Source of the DNA: Lentinus brumalis
Lineage: Eukaryota; Basidiomycota; Agaricomycetes; Polyporales; Polyporaceae
Reading direction: 5' to 3'
Assembly: GCA_001792895.1 (NCBI GenBank)
Contig: MARA01000001.1
Location: forward strand, 496,001 to 560,000
DNA: 64,000 bases
This document shows, piece after piece, positions 36,024-46,977 of the stretch (its first letter is position 1; each line of letters starts with the position of its first letter). The notes under the pieces were generated by a model. That model did no database searches. It saw only the letters and a list, made by a program, of their open reading frames with translations, and was not told the DNA's origin. A program made the translations under genes and the position numbers.

Positions 36024-37214
36024 GGTGCTGAGTTCGAAGTGGGAGGGTGGAAGAGAGGATTGTGTAGAAAAGACGAATGAAGAGGATGTGAGGCAAATTG
36101 TCGGCTCAGCAGTTTCCTCGGGGGGCTTATATACTGTACATCGACCTATGGCTGGTCCGGACCAGAGCGAGTGAGTGAACATGACACGGTACGACACTTA
36201 CGATACGAGGTTCGTATGCTCAGTTGTCGAGAGTTCGACCTAAATCCCACTTGAGTCCCAGGACATCCGCTGTTTACCGAACAGACGTGGGACGTGGCGG
36301 GCGAATGTGTGTCCGCTCGAACGCGAAGTGCAGTGTCGGCGCGCTTCACCTAGATCCAGCATTGTTTGTTACTCAACATTCAGCTCCTCAACGTTCGCAC
36401 TGCGGCTGAATGTTTGCTTCGATCTGGCTGCTTCGATCGGGGCTCGAGAAAGCTACTGACTACACAATTAATGGGACAGTCGGCGGGTTCAGCAATGCAA
36501 CTCACCAGAGGTTTCCTGATGCGTTGAAGCAGGCAATTAGTGTGCACCAGCCACTGGCCGTTGTGGTTGCATAAGTGGGTACAGAATACCAGCAGTCCAA
36601 CCTGAACGTCCCCCACGCAGTCGCCAGCGCTCACAGTGCACGGATCAAAACGACCTCCCTGGGATAAGAAGTAGTGTTAACCAGGGTAGAGAAGCAATGC
36701 GTTGCATCAGCAACACGTCAGGGATATTGCTCGTCTGTGAAGAGACGAAGTGAGGGCTGTTCAACGTCCGCTTTCGGAAGTTCCCTGCACAGCCTACGGA
36801 ATAACCTCATTGCTCCGACGGCACATCGGCGTCGCCGGCGAAGACGTCGAGCAACTGTCGCTTTAGAGTGTGGGCGCGTCGGGTCGGCACGGCGAGAGAT
36901 GCACGAAGCGCGGCATCTCAGGTGCCTTTGCCTAGAGTCGACAATAGACCGTACCCTGATCAAAAGACCGATTCACGATGCACGGCCGACACAGATGTGG
37001 CAAACTAGGGGACCAGAGGTTAGCATCAAAGGTTATGCAGGATTGTTCCTGAGACACTTACCGTGTGAGATGAGTCGGTTGCGATGTGCGATATGTCAGA
37101 GGCCAACGAGGCTGCACATCCGGAGGTGCGAATCCGTCAGAAGGCTAACAAAAATACACGACCGTCCCATCCATGTCCCGATGTCGTATTATCATGATGC
37201 ACGGTTCAGCGTCA
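36024..37214. other. Intergenic, no supported gene
   Basis: The left part is the promoter of the secreted repeat protein. The rest shows only short frames without motif. A cgtcgccggcg-rich stretch at 36820-36860 explains the longest of them. Confidence 0.45.
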
Positions 37215-38075
37215 TCAGCTCATCATGAGCACTGTCTGCATGTCCGGCACACACCCCTTCTCCTTCATGAAGTACTCCATGATGTCTCGTGCGTCGCACT
37301 TCACCGCCATCTTCAGCATGTCCGAATTCACAGCGACTCGGTCTCCAAGCTTTCGCCTCTTGCCGCTCCCCGATAGCGGCGACGTACTTCCACCAGACGA
37401 TGTATCTCGCCCGCCCTTGCTTTCGACACCCAGAGCCCCACCGCCTCCAAGTCGCCGACGCTTCTTCGGGCGCGGGCCATCCGCCACAGCGGAGTCATGG
37501 TAATCGCGCTCGATAAGCATGCGCACGAGAGGAAGTTTTTTCCGCCGGATCGCCACCGTGACTGGGAGGCTGCCCTTGCACTCCGGCGAAGCCCCTTTGG
37601 AGAGCAGGAAACGGATAAGTGGAGTGAATCCCGCGTAGACCGCACGTGTGAGAGCGTAGCCGTCGTATGAGTCGATGAAGATCCTGGGGACGCGTGGATG
37701 GTCGTAGAGAAATCGGAGGAATAGTAGAGGCTCGTCATCGTCGGTCCACTGCGGTTGTCCTGGTTCGTCTCGAGGCGCCAGGTGGCGGAAGAGGCGGCGT
37801 GGAAGCACCGTTGCTTGGTGGGGCGGGGTACTAGGGCACTCGGGACTTCGGAAGATTGCTTCGAGGACGTTGCGCGAGCAGATTGGAAATCGCAGCGCAT
37901 AGGATACGAGCCCGCGCGCTCTCGCCTCTGCAGATTGTGCGATCACTGCCTGATAACTTCTGAGGAGGTATTCCGCGTGAATGGTGGTGGGAGCGAACTT
38001 GAAGACGGCATGGAGATGCTTGCAGGTGAGGGGTAGAGCGGGAGAGAGCGCAAATAAATGGATTTCATAGAGCAA
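37215..38075 (-). CDS. Ankyrin-like repeat protein of basidiomycetes
   Basis: A 286-residue frame: EIHLFALSPALPLTCKHLHA (F-box-like start), LVSYALRFPICSRNVLEAIF, LPRRLFRHLAPRDEP, DDDEPLLFLRFLYDHPRVPR, DGYALTRAVYAGFTPLIRFL, LLSKGASPECKGSLPVTVAI, RRKKLPLVRMLIERDYHDSA, a Lys/Arg-rich likely nuclear signal (PRPKKRRRLGGG), a second one (GSGKRRKLGD) and VNSDMLKMAVKCDARDIMEY. The helix pairs AVYAGFTPLIRFLLSKGAS and AIRRKKLPLVRMLIE are degenerate ankyrin repeats. I recall similar proteins throughout Agaricomycetes; function unknown. A short upstream exon supplying the true start is possible, as the frame opens MLYEIH. Confidence 0.7.
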   Translation of the reverse strand: MLYEIHLFALSPALPLTCKHLHAVFKFAPTTIHAEYLLRSYQAVIAQSAEARARGLVSYALRFPICSRNVLEAIFRSPECPSTPPHQATVLPRRLFRHLAPRDEPGQPQWTDDDEPLLFLRFLYDHPRVPRIFIDSYDGYALTRAVYAGFTPLIRFLLSKGASPECKGSLPVTVAIRRKKLPLVRMLIERDYHDSAVADGPRPKKRRRLGGGGALGVESKGGRDTSSGGSTSPLSGSGKRRKLGDRVAVNSDMLKMAVKCDARDIMEYFMKEKGCVPDMQTVLMMS

Positions 38076-38641
38076 CTACGGTGAAAAGCCTTCAACTCAC
38101 TGCACAATGTCCCAAGTACTTCCACTCACCTCAACAGGGAGGTGATGCAGAGCTATTACACGCTCGCTCATCGTTAGTGTTCGAACAGAGCAGGGCAGGC
38201 AACAACTTTGCAAAGTTGAGCGAAGCGAAGCGCTGGTTGATTTGTCATAGGTCACAGTCACGGTCACACAAGTTTCCGCGCGGCCGAGTCGACTCGGAGC
38301 TTGCAGTGAGCCGCACCGTGACGGACACCGACCTCGGACTCGGAGGTCGTTGATATAGTACCTCCAGGCTTCGAGGGCTCATGATGCATGATGTCTGCGA
38401 GGACCGTCGCTGGTTTGAGTAAGGGTGACGCTCACCACTGATCATGATTTTGCTGAAGTACTTACTGCCAGTGCAGGGCAGGGACCGGCGTGCATGCATG
38501 ATTGCCAGCAGAAGCAAGAAAACATCTTCAGTGTCATACATCAACGCATCACGTCCACAACATTAACATTTTGACTCTGAGCTCGCTCGGTACCTTATTG
38601 CTCACACATCCTGCTCGACACGAGTGGCATGTGCGCGCCTA
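38076..38641. other. Intergenic, no supported gene
   Basis: Between the ankyrin-like gene (minus) and the MITE. Short frames only. The left part is the promoter side of the ankyrin-like gene. Confidence 0.4.
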
Positions 38642-38907
38642 CTGTACTGATCAATCGTTAGCGGCGCGTCACGCGTCACACGGCCCTCCGCCGTCCCTTA
38701 TTTTGGCCGCTGTCACAGGTCACCGCGGAGTCCGCCGCTTGTGACGGCCATAAATTGGGCGTTAAAGTGCCCAAAACGGTAATTTTGCGGCGCCTCCGGC
38801 GCCGCTCAGCCACCTGTCACATCTCAAGCGGTCCTCCGCCGCTCTGCCGCTACGGACCGACGCTGTCACACGCCGAACCCCCCGCCGCTAACGATTGATC
38901 ACTACAG
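38642..38907. mobile_element. MITE with 25-bp terminal inverted repeats and TA duplication
   Basis: The left end ctgtactgatcaatcgttag-cggcg is matched as reverse complement at the right end with one mismatch in 25 bases. Both ends are flanked by TA (38640-38641 and 38908-38909), the target duplication typical of Tc1/mariner-type DNA transposons. The 266-bp interior is GC-rich, contains further small inverted repeats (ccgccg/cggcgg, tgtcac/gtgaca) and no gene. It is a non-autonomous element needing a transposase from elsewhere. It lies just beyond the 3' end of the NmrA-like gene. Confidence 0.85.
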
Positions 38908-38939
38908 TATGTCCTGAGCTAGTTGATTAGCAGACGGTG

Positions 38940-40027
38940 TCACCCAGATGCGTGCAACTCCTGGACGACCGACTCGACTTCCGGCTCGACATTCGCCCAG
39001 AAATCCTCGGTGGTCTTCTTTGGCATCCATCCAAGGAGCCGGGCTCGTTCGGCGCGCGCACGAGCATTTGTTCCGCTGGCACCGACGAAGCGTTCCTATC
39101 CGAGTCGAGCAGGCAAGTCAGTATTAGTCCATATCTCTCACACCGGCGCAAGAGCGGTACCTTCAGCGCACCGGCTTGCACTTCCTCCTCTGTCACGAAG
39201 CGTGCAGGTTCCTCGCTCTCGACTGCACCGAGCTTGTACAGGGCCTTCGAGATCGCCATAGCGAGGTCGTAGTGCAGATATTCGCCGTTCTCCGCAAAGT
39301 AGTAGCCTTCGCGACCATGTCCGACTCGGTGCATGGCTTGGGGAGGTATGGCCGCGAGTTTGTGGACGTCTAAATCGGAGTAGACATCCTCGGTGATTTG
39401 GTTGCCGAGGATGTATCGGGGATCGATGAGAACACCTATGAAACGGTCAGCACGAGCGCAAAGTTGACGGTGGCGGTTTGAAGGTGTATTTACCGGTTCC
39501 GGACTGCATCGCAAATCGTCAACATGGGCTCTATTCGTGCGCAGATATGGTTGCTCACTGTGTGCATCACTACCGGACGGTCCTGCAACTTCTTATGACG
39601 CTTCTCTAGTCCCCGAAGGATAGCGCGCGATACGTTGACATCATCCGAGTTTGCCTTCATCCCAGGAGCTCAGTCAGTGGACACTTTATGCTTGCGTAGG
39701 TACGCACTAGAGACCAGACGGCGTGAGCTTGTTCCGAAAGCTGTTCGACCTTGTCTGTATCGTCCAGAGAGCCGATCGAGACTTTGACGTTGTACTCAGA
39801 CTCGAGCCGACGGGCCTTCTCGGGCGATCGCACTAGCACCGTGATGTCGAACTTCTGCGCGAAAAAATCAGAGGTAAGGAAGTGGCTGAGAAGGGCACCG
39901 CCTAAGTAGCCTGACAACGAGGGCAGAGCTGTCGGTAAGAAGCCGTCCAGTTGATAAGAGCTGGGAACGTCGGACGCACCGGTCCCCCCAGAAAAAGAGC
40001 TGGGATCTTGGCAGTAGGGATAGACAT
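38940..40027 (-). pseudogene. NmrA-like NAD(P)-binding protein with internal deletion
   Basis: Rossmann-type reductase of the NmrA/atypical SDR group. Start MSIPTAKIPALFLGG (40027), then TGYLGGALLSHFLTSDFFA after an intron, giving the GGxTGYLGG nucleotide loop; next ITVLVRSPEKARRLESEYNV, VSIGSLDDTDKVEQLSEQAH, the block around 39540-39650 (KRHKKLQDRPVVMHT), YSDLDVHKLAAIPPQAMHRV, then directly GHGREGYYFAENGEYLHYDL and a tail ending VVQELHASG. In relatives about 80 residues (substrate-binding part, with IILPSTIYG and HIDDIADLY blocks) lie between PPQAMHR and GHGREGYYF. Their absence without a splice site points to a deletion, so activity is doubtful. Confidence 0.7.
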
Positions 40028-41205
40028 GGTTGTGATCTGAGAGGTTCTGAAAAGGGGATACTGAATATCAGGTCGCACCCGATCCCTTATATGTGCGACG
40101 GTCAAATGCGCCGCAACTGCCTGATACCATGATGCCGAGCCGAGCGATTGCGAGTCCCCAGGACTGGAGCGGTTTCAAGCCGCACAATCCACCTTATCAT
40201 GACCGTCCTCCTTCAAACTCTCCCACAGGCTAGAGTGCGCATTTGGCATCTTGCACCACCCTAGATTTGATATAACAGTGTCCATGGTATTCCGAGATTC
40301 TCGGGTTCTGCCTATTCTGCCCTTTGCTGCGCTAGGCCAGGCGGGGAGGGATGATTCAGCACGCTAACACGGTGTTTGTCATATGCTTACAACGGCTAGT
40401 TGTCAGTCATGCATGTGGAAAGTCTGGAGGCTTGTGGCCGGGTGTTGCTGACTCCGATGTTTCCGGTGTCTAGTCCTAAGGACTTAGTCGAGATAATCAC
40501 TTGGAGACTCACAAAGCAGTATAGCTGCTCGATTCTTAGATATCAGCTCAATTTGCGCCCAGCTCACTTGAGAGCACCTTTGCGCGAGTAGCCGGGTGAT
40601 CGGTGGCAGTGGTTCTGCAGACGACGCTCAGCACGAGAGAGTAAACAGCGTCGTTCCAAGCTGAATGCAAGTCAGTCTCCTTGATCTATACTCTCGATAT
40701 TCTATCGCGTCGTGCAGACGCAGTCTGCTTGCTGTGAATACCTCACTGTCCGGTGGCGGAAAGATGACAGCCGGGGACGAGGTTCATCGAGAGTCAGGCT
40801 AAACAGACGCTGCATCACCCGATTGACCGGCTAAGCTTGGCTAAGGCTCCTCTCAAGTGAGCTGAACGACAAGTGAACTGAGCTCTAAAAATTCAAGCGA
40901 AGCAGTCCTAGTCCAAGACCATATGCCACACGCCCATTTTCTGGAGAAGGGAGAAAATCAGTACCGTGCTTCCGAGGTGCACAAATACTCGCTCAGTCGT
41001 GCAGAGACCTGACTGTAGTTCGTCGTGAGAGGTGGCTGTCAAGGGCAGACAGGCGTACTGACATTGACACGTGGCGGAGCAATCCAGCGTCTACGATACC
41101 TCTTCGGGAAGTCTCGCGCTTAGCGTGCCGTTACACTACGTGCAACGGCCGGAAGACCCCATGGTGATTGGGACGTGAAAGTCTAGGCAGGGCTAAACTT
41201 TCACT
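40028..41205. other. Intergenic, no supported gene
   Basis: Promoter side of the NmrA-like gene followed by about 1 kb without motif. A duplicated gctcacttgagag/ctctcaagtgagct pair (40562-40575 and 40850-40863) forms an inverted repeat about 290 bp apart, which may be the ends of a small decayed element. Confidence 0.4.
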
Positions 41206-41680
41206 ATGACATATCATCTAATTTCCATGATAATTTGTGATACCTTGCCGGGCAAATTAACAATGCTATCATGTCGAAGGGGAGGAAACCTTTCACGGTT
41301 TCAATATGCGAGCGAGAAAGGCGTCCGAAAGGTGAACTTACGCTGTTGTAACACTGACCAGGAAGGCGAAGAGAAAGTTATACTTTCTCGTCCCCTTCCC
41401 GTGTGGCGTATGCCTACCTTTCTCGGACATTTCATTGTCGCAGAATTGCCTTTGCGTGCGATAACAATACTTTCATGGGATTCAGGCGGGAAAGGATACC
41501 TTTCTCGTCGTGGGATCCCCTTGTCAGAGGTAGCCTTTACCATCGCATTCACGCGGCACGAAAGACGGGCGAAAGGTATACCTTCATGGGCCTTTCCTGC
41601 CCCGCTATAGTCGCGGTGAAAGTCATCCTGACATCGCCCAGAAAATATACAGGAAAGGTAAACTATCCGAGGACATGAAA
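41206..41680. repeat. Cluster of palindromic gaaaggtatacctttc-like motifs
   Basis: The core gaaaggtwwacctttc or half of it recurs in both directions at about 41289, 41323, 41370-41387, 41415, 41488-41503, 41532, 41570-41583 and 41651-41660. Examples are gaaagttatactttctcg, gaaaggatacctttctcg and gaaaggtataccttcatg. Spacing is irregular (about 40-90 bp). No gene is supported in this stretch. Confidence 0.55.
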
Positions 41681-41689
41681 GGCATGGTT

Positions 41690-42950
41690 ATGTGTGCGCA
41701 AGGGCGCACACAGGGGCGCAATGACGCACTTCTGCGTGCACAGGTGTGAAGAAGGGCGCATCTGGGTATGAGGGAGCGCCACCGCGCTCTGGAAGTGCAC
41801 AGTTGCGCCGACTTTGCGCGTCTCTTGGTGCGTTCCAGAGCGCAAGATGGCGCTGCTGGGGCCGGCGGGAAGGCGCATGAGCGCAGGGCCTAGCTTGCGC
41901 CATGTTTGCGCTCGGAGAGGATGTGGGGGGAGAGCGGCCGGCTGTCTCAGGCTCGTGACTGGATGAGGGCCCGCGGAGTTGCGTCTACGTCTCTCGCGCG
42001 CGAGCCCGACGAGCAGGCATCGTCTGCTCGACGAGGTTGCGCGGAAGGTGCGCACATGCACGCCGCTCGCTGCGTTGCCCGGGTGCACCTGCATAGGGCG
42101 CAGAGACTGCGTCTTTGCAACGCCGATGTCAGTGTGAAAGGGATACAGCGGGTGCGTCGGTCGCAGCCGTGTTCTATGATTGGCGGCCTAACTACCCAGG
42201 AGTGCGCGGAGTTGCGTCTGCGACTCTTTCGCGCAAGCCCGACGAGCAGGCATCGACTGCTCGACGAGGTTGCGCGGAAGAGACGCAGATGCGCACCTCC
42301 AGCTGCGTCGCCCGGACACGGCATAGAGGCCTGCAACGCCCGTGTAAGTATGATCGGGACGCGACAGGTGCGCCGGTCGTACTCACACAGATGTTGTGGT
42401 GCTTCTAAAGTGCTGCCTCTGCGTCGTGGCTGCATGGGTGTGCGCGCACTGCGACGCCCGCGCAAGTATGGTCAGCACGGTGTATGTGCCGGTCATGCTT
42501 GCGCGCATGTCCAGTGGCATGCACTTGGTCCGTACGCCTTACATATGTGCACAGAGCCGCCTATGTGTGACTTCCGCGCAAGTACGAGGAGCAGGCAGTC
42601 CCTACGCCTCGGGCCTGTGCAGAAGTCACGCGAATGTGGACTTCTCATCGGGGCTGCCGCCGCCTGGCCCGGTGCGCATTGGGCGGGGCAAAGACGGGCC
42701 CTCTACGCAAAGCCCGTGCAAGTATGAACCGTGCACGCAGGCTGCACCCGTCATACTTGCGCAGGCGCTGCATGGGGCGCGACATCGCTCGAGCGCAACG
42801 GCTGGCAGCAGATGTTAACCTCGTCATTTGTGCCCGCCGCGCAGAATATGCGCATCTGCCCACGCGCACACTTGTGCATGGACGACCCGCGCAGCGTGAA
42901 CGCCGTGCGCACAACTCCGGCGCACACTATATGAGGGGCAGGGCGTGACA
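41690..42950. repeat. Diverged satellite-like repeats, unit about 230 bp
   Basis: GC-rich direct repeats. The clearest pair starts at about 41976 and 42208 with ggagttgcgtct and shares gcccgacgagcaggcatcg and tgctcgacgaggttgcgcgg. Later, weaker units share gcgcaagtatg/gtgcaagtatg and cacgg..tgcgccggtc blocks (about 42335, 42460, 42575, 42715). Tgcgc is over-represented throughout. Overlapping long frames on both strands arise from base composition and repeats, not from a gene. Confidence 0.6.
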
Positions 42951-43101
42951 CTGGGAGGCACCGGTCGATGGGAGTACGCACCTTTATCCAAGGCTGATAG
43001 GCGGACACGCCCCGCTGGAAGCCGATGGACTTCACGACTGTCACCGCCCATACAAAGTCCTGTGATACATACGTACAAATGAGTGACCAACTTACATACC
43101 C

Positions 43102-46100
43102 TCAAGAATCCCCGTCCATCATCTCTTCTACCTCGTCCTCGCTGCTGTCGGTGATGTCATCCATGTACCCGGACGGTTCCTCAGGAAGCGTGAAGTCGAA
43201 ATCGGAGTCGATGATCCGCAAGCGACGTATCTCAGAAGGCTTCTGCTTGGCCAGCCACTTCTTGCTGTAGCAGTTCCGCCATAAACCGACCGGTACTGAA
43301 CCTTCCTCGATCTTTGTTCCCTTCACGCGCACGCGAGGCGGGTTACCACCAGTCTTGCCCGTCTTCCCGAACACCTTCGGACTGGCCCAGTCGTTGTTGT
43401 AATGCACATCGAGTTTCCGCATGAACCTCCGGAAGGCGCTGCTGGGCCATGGAGCCCGGATGGTTTTCCATACCGGCGGGTGTCGCTTGTTCCCTCGCTC
43501 ATCGCGGTCACTCTCGTCCCCGCTCATGTGGGAGTTCGCTAGGAGACTCCAGAGCAGGTCGAACTGGTACCATTCACGTCGCGAGCAGACTGCGATGCGG
43601 GATTGCCGCAGCTGAGACGATTGAGCGCATGTTAGCGATGCGGGATTGCCGCAGCTGAGACGATTGAGCGCATGTTAGCGATGCTTACACGAGGAGATGC
43701 GCCAACTTACCGTTCCTCTGCGCCCGTCCCTGGCAACTTGCTCAGCACGCTCAGCAGCCTTGACTGGATCCGGTGGATTCTTGACGGCGCGATACTCTTT
43801 GCGACATGTGGCCATCCAGGTATCGAGGGCCTGCCCAACGTAGTACTCGACAACGTACTTCTTTGGGACGGCTGGAGTGGGGTACCACCCAGAGCCAACG
43901 CAGTTGATGAAGTCCTCGATGAACTCGTCACGGGCGACGACGTTGAACCTGAAATTCGCCCAGTTCTGTTCGAAGTCTATGTGGAACTTCTTGTCGGGGA
44001 AGATGTCGTATATCGTGACACCGGGCTTTTCGAACTGTTGGATCTGCTCCTTGGTAAGAGGCGGATGCCTGTCGACGAGCTGCGGCCAATCGTTGAATCC
44101 GAGACGGAACTTGAAATGCTTGCGGACGTTGTGCTGTAGTCGCTGATGAGTACGAAGTTGAGTGCCTAGTATATACAGTACGCAAACGTACGGCAAGCAA
44201 ATCCAAATGATTCTTCTGCTCCCTCCGATAGCGTTCGCGCCGTTCGGCGGGCCAGGTGTAGAAGTCTCGAGGAAGATCGGCCTCAAGCTGCGCCTGCTTG
44301 GATCGTGGCTTACGTGGCGACTTGGCTAGTCGTCGTGCTTCCAAGACCTGCCGTGGCTGCGTCTGATGGTCCTTCAGCTGCTCAAAGTCTCGCTGCATCT
44401 GCGTGAGCTTGCTTTCTATGGAGTGTCTGCGAGACAAGAGGTCAGTTGTCCATGAGTGTACTGAGGATCCAGCGAACGCACTGAAACTTCTGGGACTTCG
44501 TTGCCTGATCGCGAACGAACCCCGCGACATCTTCGAACTTATCGAGCATCATCGCCACAGGCACGAACTGTTCGGACTTAACGTCAGGGCTGGGATCCAG
44601 ATCCATCTCCTATTAGCAGTCAGCAAATGAAACAGTGCGCCGTAAATGTATCTCAGACTTACATCCTCGGACATCGGGTCGTCATCGGCATCAGGAAAGA
44701 GGATGTTCAAAAGCGCAGCTTTTGCCCCCTCGTCTTCCAGCTCTTCTATGACCTCGAGCATCCTGTCATGGACCTTGGGATTGACACGAGGGCGGGGCCG
44801 AGCAGGAGATTTCTCGGCCGCGCGAGACGAGGAGCCGGATGGCGTTGGAATGAATGCCGCAGGAGCAGCTGGCCGCACGTAGTGGCGTTCCTTGCGAGTT
44901 AACGTCCCGGACGCCGCGGACTTCTTGCCAGCCTGAGTCGACGTCCCCGATGAACTCGCAGCCGGCGGCGCACCCTGAAAAGGCGGAGGGACTTGAGATG
45001 AGCCAGCTGGCTGAGGCGCTCTCTGCGATGTCGCTGGAGGTAGGCCGGAAGATAGACCAACGGGAGGCGGCTGAAGAGGCAGAGGACTGGGCGCAGCCTG
45101 AGTCTGCCGCGAACCACGTTTCTTCTTTGGTTCCTTAGGGGCAGCAGGGTCCTCTTGTACGAACAGGACTTGGGACGCCTGGGGGTGTTGATAGGCGGGA
45201 GCACCGGGAGGGGCTGGAGGTGGAGGACCCTGGCGCGGAGGCGGCTGATGCCGATACTGACTGTGCTGTTGCAAGTGTGTCGGCGCAGGTCCATACGGCT
45301 GCGAGCGTTGATGGACCGCATAGGTCGCGTCCTCTCGGTACTGACCTTGAGATGGACCGGCTCGTTGCGCGCCTTGAAGAGGGTGCGGCTGCTGCGAAGG
45401 ACGACGCGACGCCTGATTGGTCGGAGGTGGCATGTATGGACCCGGTTGCTGGTGCGCTATAACTTGAGATCCGTTGGAATACACTGGACCCTGCTGAGAG
45501 TGCATGTGCCGCGGTGCCGGTTGCTGAGAGTGCGCCTGACGTGGATTCTGAGGATGCTGGAAGCCGTTGTACAAGCCTGCTTGCACATGTCCCGTCGGTT
45601 GCGGCCGGCCGTCGTAGTACGGACCATGATACGGCTGCTGAGCGGGTTGTTGCTGGGGTGGCTGATGATATGCGCCTTGCGGAGGCTGGGGGTTCGCGTG
45701 ATGTGCTCCAGGCTGTCCATAGCCTGGTGGCACGAGAACGTACTAGTTCAGTCAGAGAAGTTTAATCATCAGTCTGCCTGCCTAAGTGACGGCACGAGGA
45801 TACTGACCTGCTGCAGCGATGCAAAGTTCCGAGGATCTACGTCCATGCCGTCCATCGAATACACCTCTCCAGCCTCGTCGTGCATGACCAAGTCTTCGTC
45901 GGGGAAGCCTTCATTGGCTTGCGCGAACATATTATTGACTCCTTGCTGCCCATAACCTTGATTCGGCCACCCTGCCGGATCGACGTAGGCAGGAGCCGCT
46001 TCGAGCACTGAAGGTCTGGGAGGTTCGAAGTTGAAGCTGAAGGGAGCCGCCGGCGCGGGTGGAACTGGAGGAGCAACCGGCGCGGACGGTGCAGGCGGTG

Positions 46101-46409
46101 CGCGCGGTGCAGGCGGTGCGCGCGGTGCAGGCGGTGCGCGCGGTGCAGGCGGTGCAGCTGGTACAGCTGGCGCAGGCGGCGGGGCTTCGACATAGTCTGC
46201 CTCGGTTTCAGTCCCGTCTTCAGAATCGTCGGACCCGTCGAATTCATGGCGGAAGGACGCAGACTCGGACTGAGACTCGTCGGGATCGAGTGTGGCAGAG
46301 CGTGACCGCACAGATTGACCAGGGGGACGGTGGAGAGGTTGAGTCGAAACTTGTCTGCGACGCTTCGACCGAGACTGAGAAGAAACGGACGGAGTACTGG
46401 CACGACTCG

Positions 46410-46475
<66 letters not shown>

Positions 46476-46977
46476 CCCGTTCCTGCATTACGCGTAGGAT
46501 ACCCTTGCGCGGCTGGAGCGCCAGTGGCTGGGGACGAGATTGCTGCGGTGAGAGAAGCTCAACCTCGCGAAGATGATGAGCTACTGGATGAACATACCTT
46601 GCTTGTCTTGAGGGCTTTGATGTTCCTGAACTTGCCGAGCATTCTCGCATCCATATGGCGCTTCTGTCCGAGACAGGACTCCGTCTGCATCGGGAAAGGC
46701 ATCTGACCTTCGGCGGTAGGTACTGCCGATGGGGGGCGAAGTTGAGTCGCGGACTCAGGCGGGGGCTCGCCAACCCGGCAATCGAAGCATTCGCGAACGG
46801 CAGAGGTGGCACCGCCGCTGAGGGGTCAATGAACGGCGCTCCCCCTTCGGATGCACCACCGGGGGAGTTGTGGGCCGATGAGAACGAGCCAGCGTCCGCA
46901 AAAGGTAGGGAGGGTGATACAGGCGCCTGGCCTGACGGTTCACCGGCCGATTCGGCGGCCGAAGATGAGGGGTCCAT
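43102..46977 (-). CDS. Large Gln/Pro-rich protein of an expanded Agaricomycete family
   Basis: One gene in several exons. N-part (46977-45769): SPLPFADAGSFSSAHNS style Ser/Pro segment, KRHMDARMLGKFRNIKALK (out of frame with its flanks, so an intron or frame break lies there), an (EQ)n run, Ala/Pro repeats and DEDLVMHDEAGEVYSMDGMD. Middle (45733-44549): Gln/Pro/His-rich, ending NPKVHDRMLEVIEELEDEGA and LLNILFPDADDDPMSED. C-part (44500-43102): TQMQRDFEQLKDHQTQ, KSPRKPRSKQAQLEADLPRD, HNVRKHFKFRLGFNDWPQLV, PGVTIYDIFPDKKFHIDFEQ, EFIEDFINCVGSGWYPTPAV, PVWKTIRAPWPSSAFRRFMR, GLWRNCYSKKWLAKQKPSEI. Similar proteins abound in polypore genomes; role unknown. A 43-bp duplication spans the last acceptor. 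Confidence 0.65.
43592..43677. repeat. 43-bp tandem duplication spanning a 3' splice site
   Basis: The unit beginning gcgatgcgggattgccgcag occurs twice without gap (43592-43634 and 43635-43677) and a partial third copy (gcgatgc) follows. On the minus strand each unit contains the acceptor tcgtctcag followed by ctgcggcaatcc. The intron whose donor is at 43710 (gtaagt) therefore has two identical acceptors. Confidence 0.9.
46088..46155. repeat. 18-nt coding minisatellite
   Basis: The unit ggtgcaggcggtgcgcgc is repeated about four times, encoding APRAPP repeats within the Ala/Pro-rich segment of the expanded-family gene. Confidence 0.85.
46411..46470. repeat. (ctcctg)10 hexanucleotide run in coding sequence
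   Basis: Ten perfect ctcctg units, encoding alternating Glu-Gln on the minus strand. Such perfect hexamers are prone to length change without frameshift. Confidence 0.9.

Noticed and set aside
41906..42727. 273-residue plus-strand frame in the GC-rich repeats
   Set aside because: Frames are open in several phases on both strands because of composition and tandem repeats; no motif, intron pattern or conserved start.
45155..45955. 266-residue Arg/Leu-rich plus-strand frame
   Set aside because: Antisense of the Gln/Pro-rich region; such codon composition reads as Leu/Arg on the other strand.
46021..46060. ggttcgaag as a possible tRNA B-box
   Set aside because: No A-box or cloverleaf around it, and it lies inside a coding exon.
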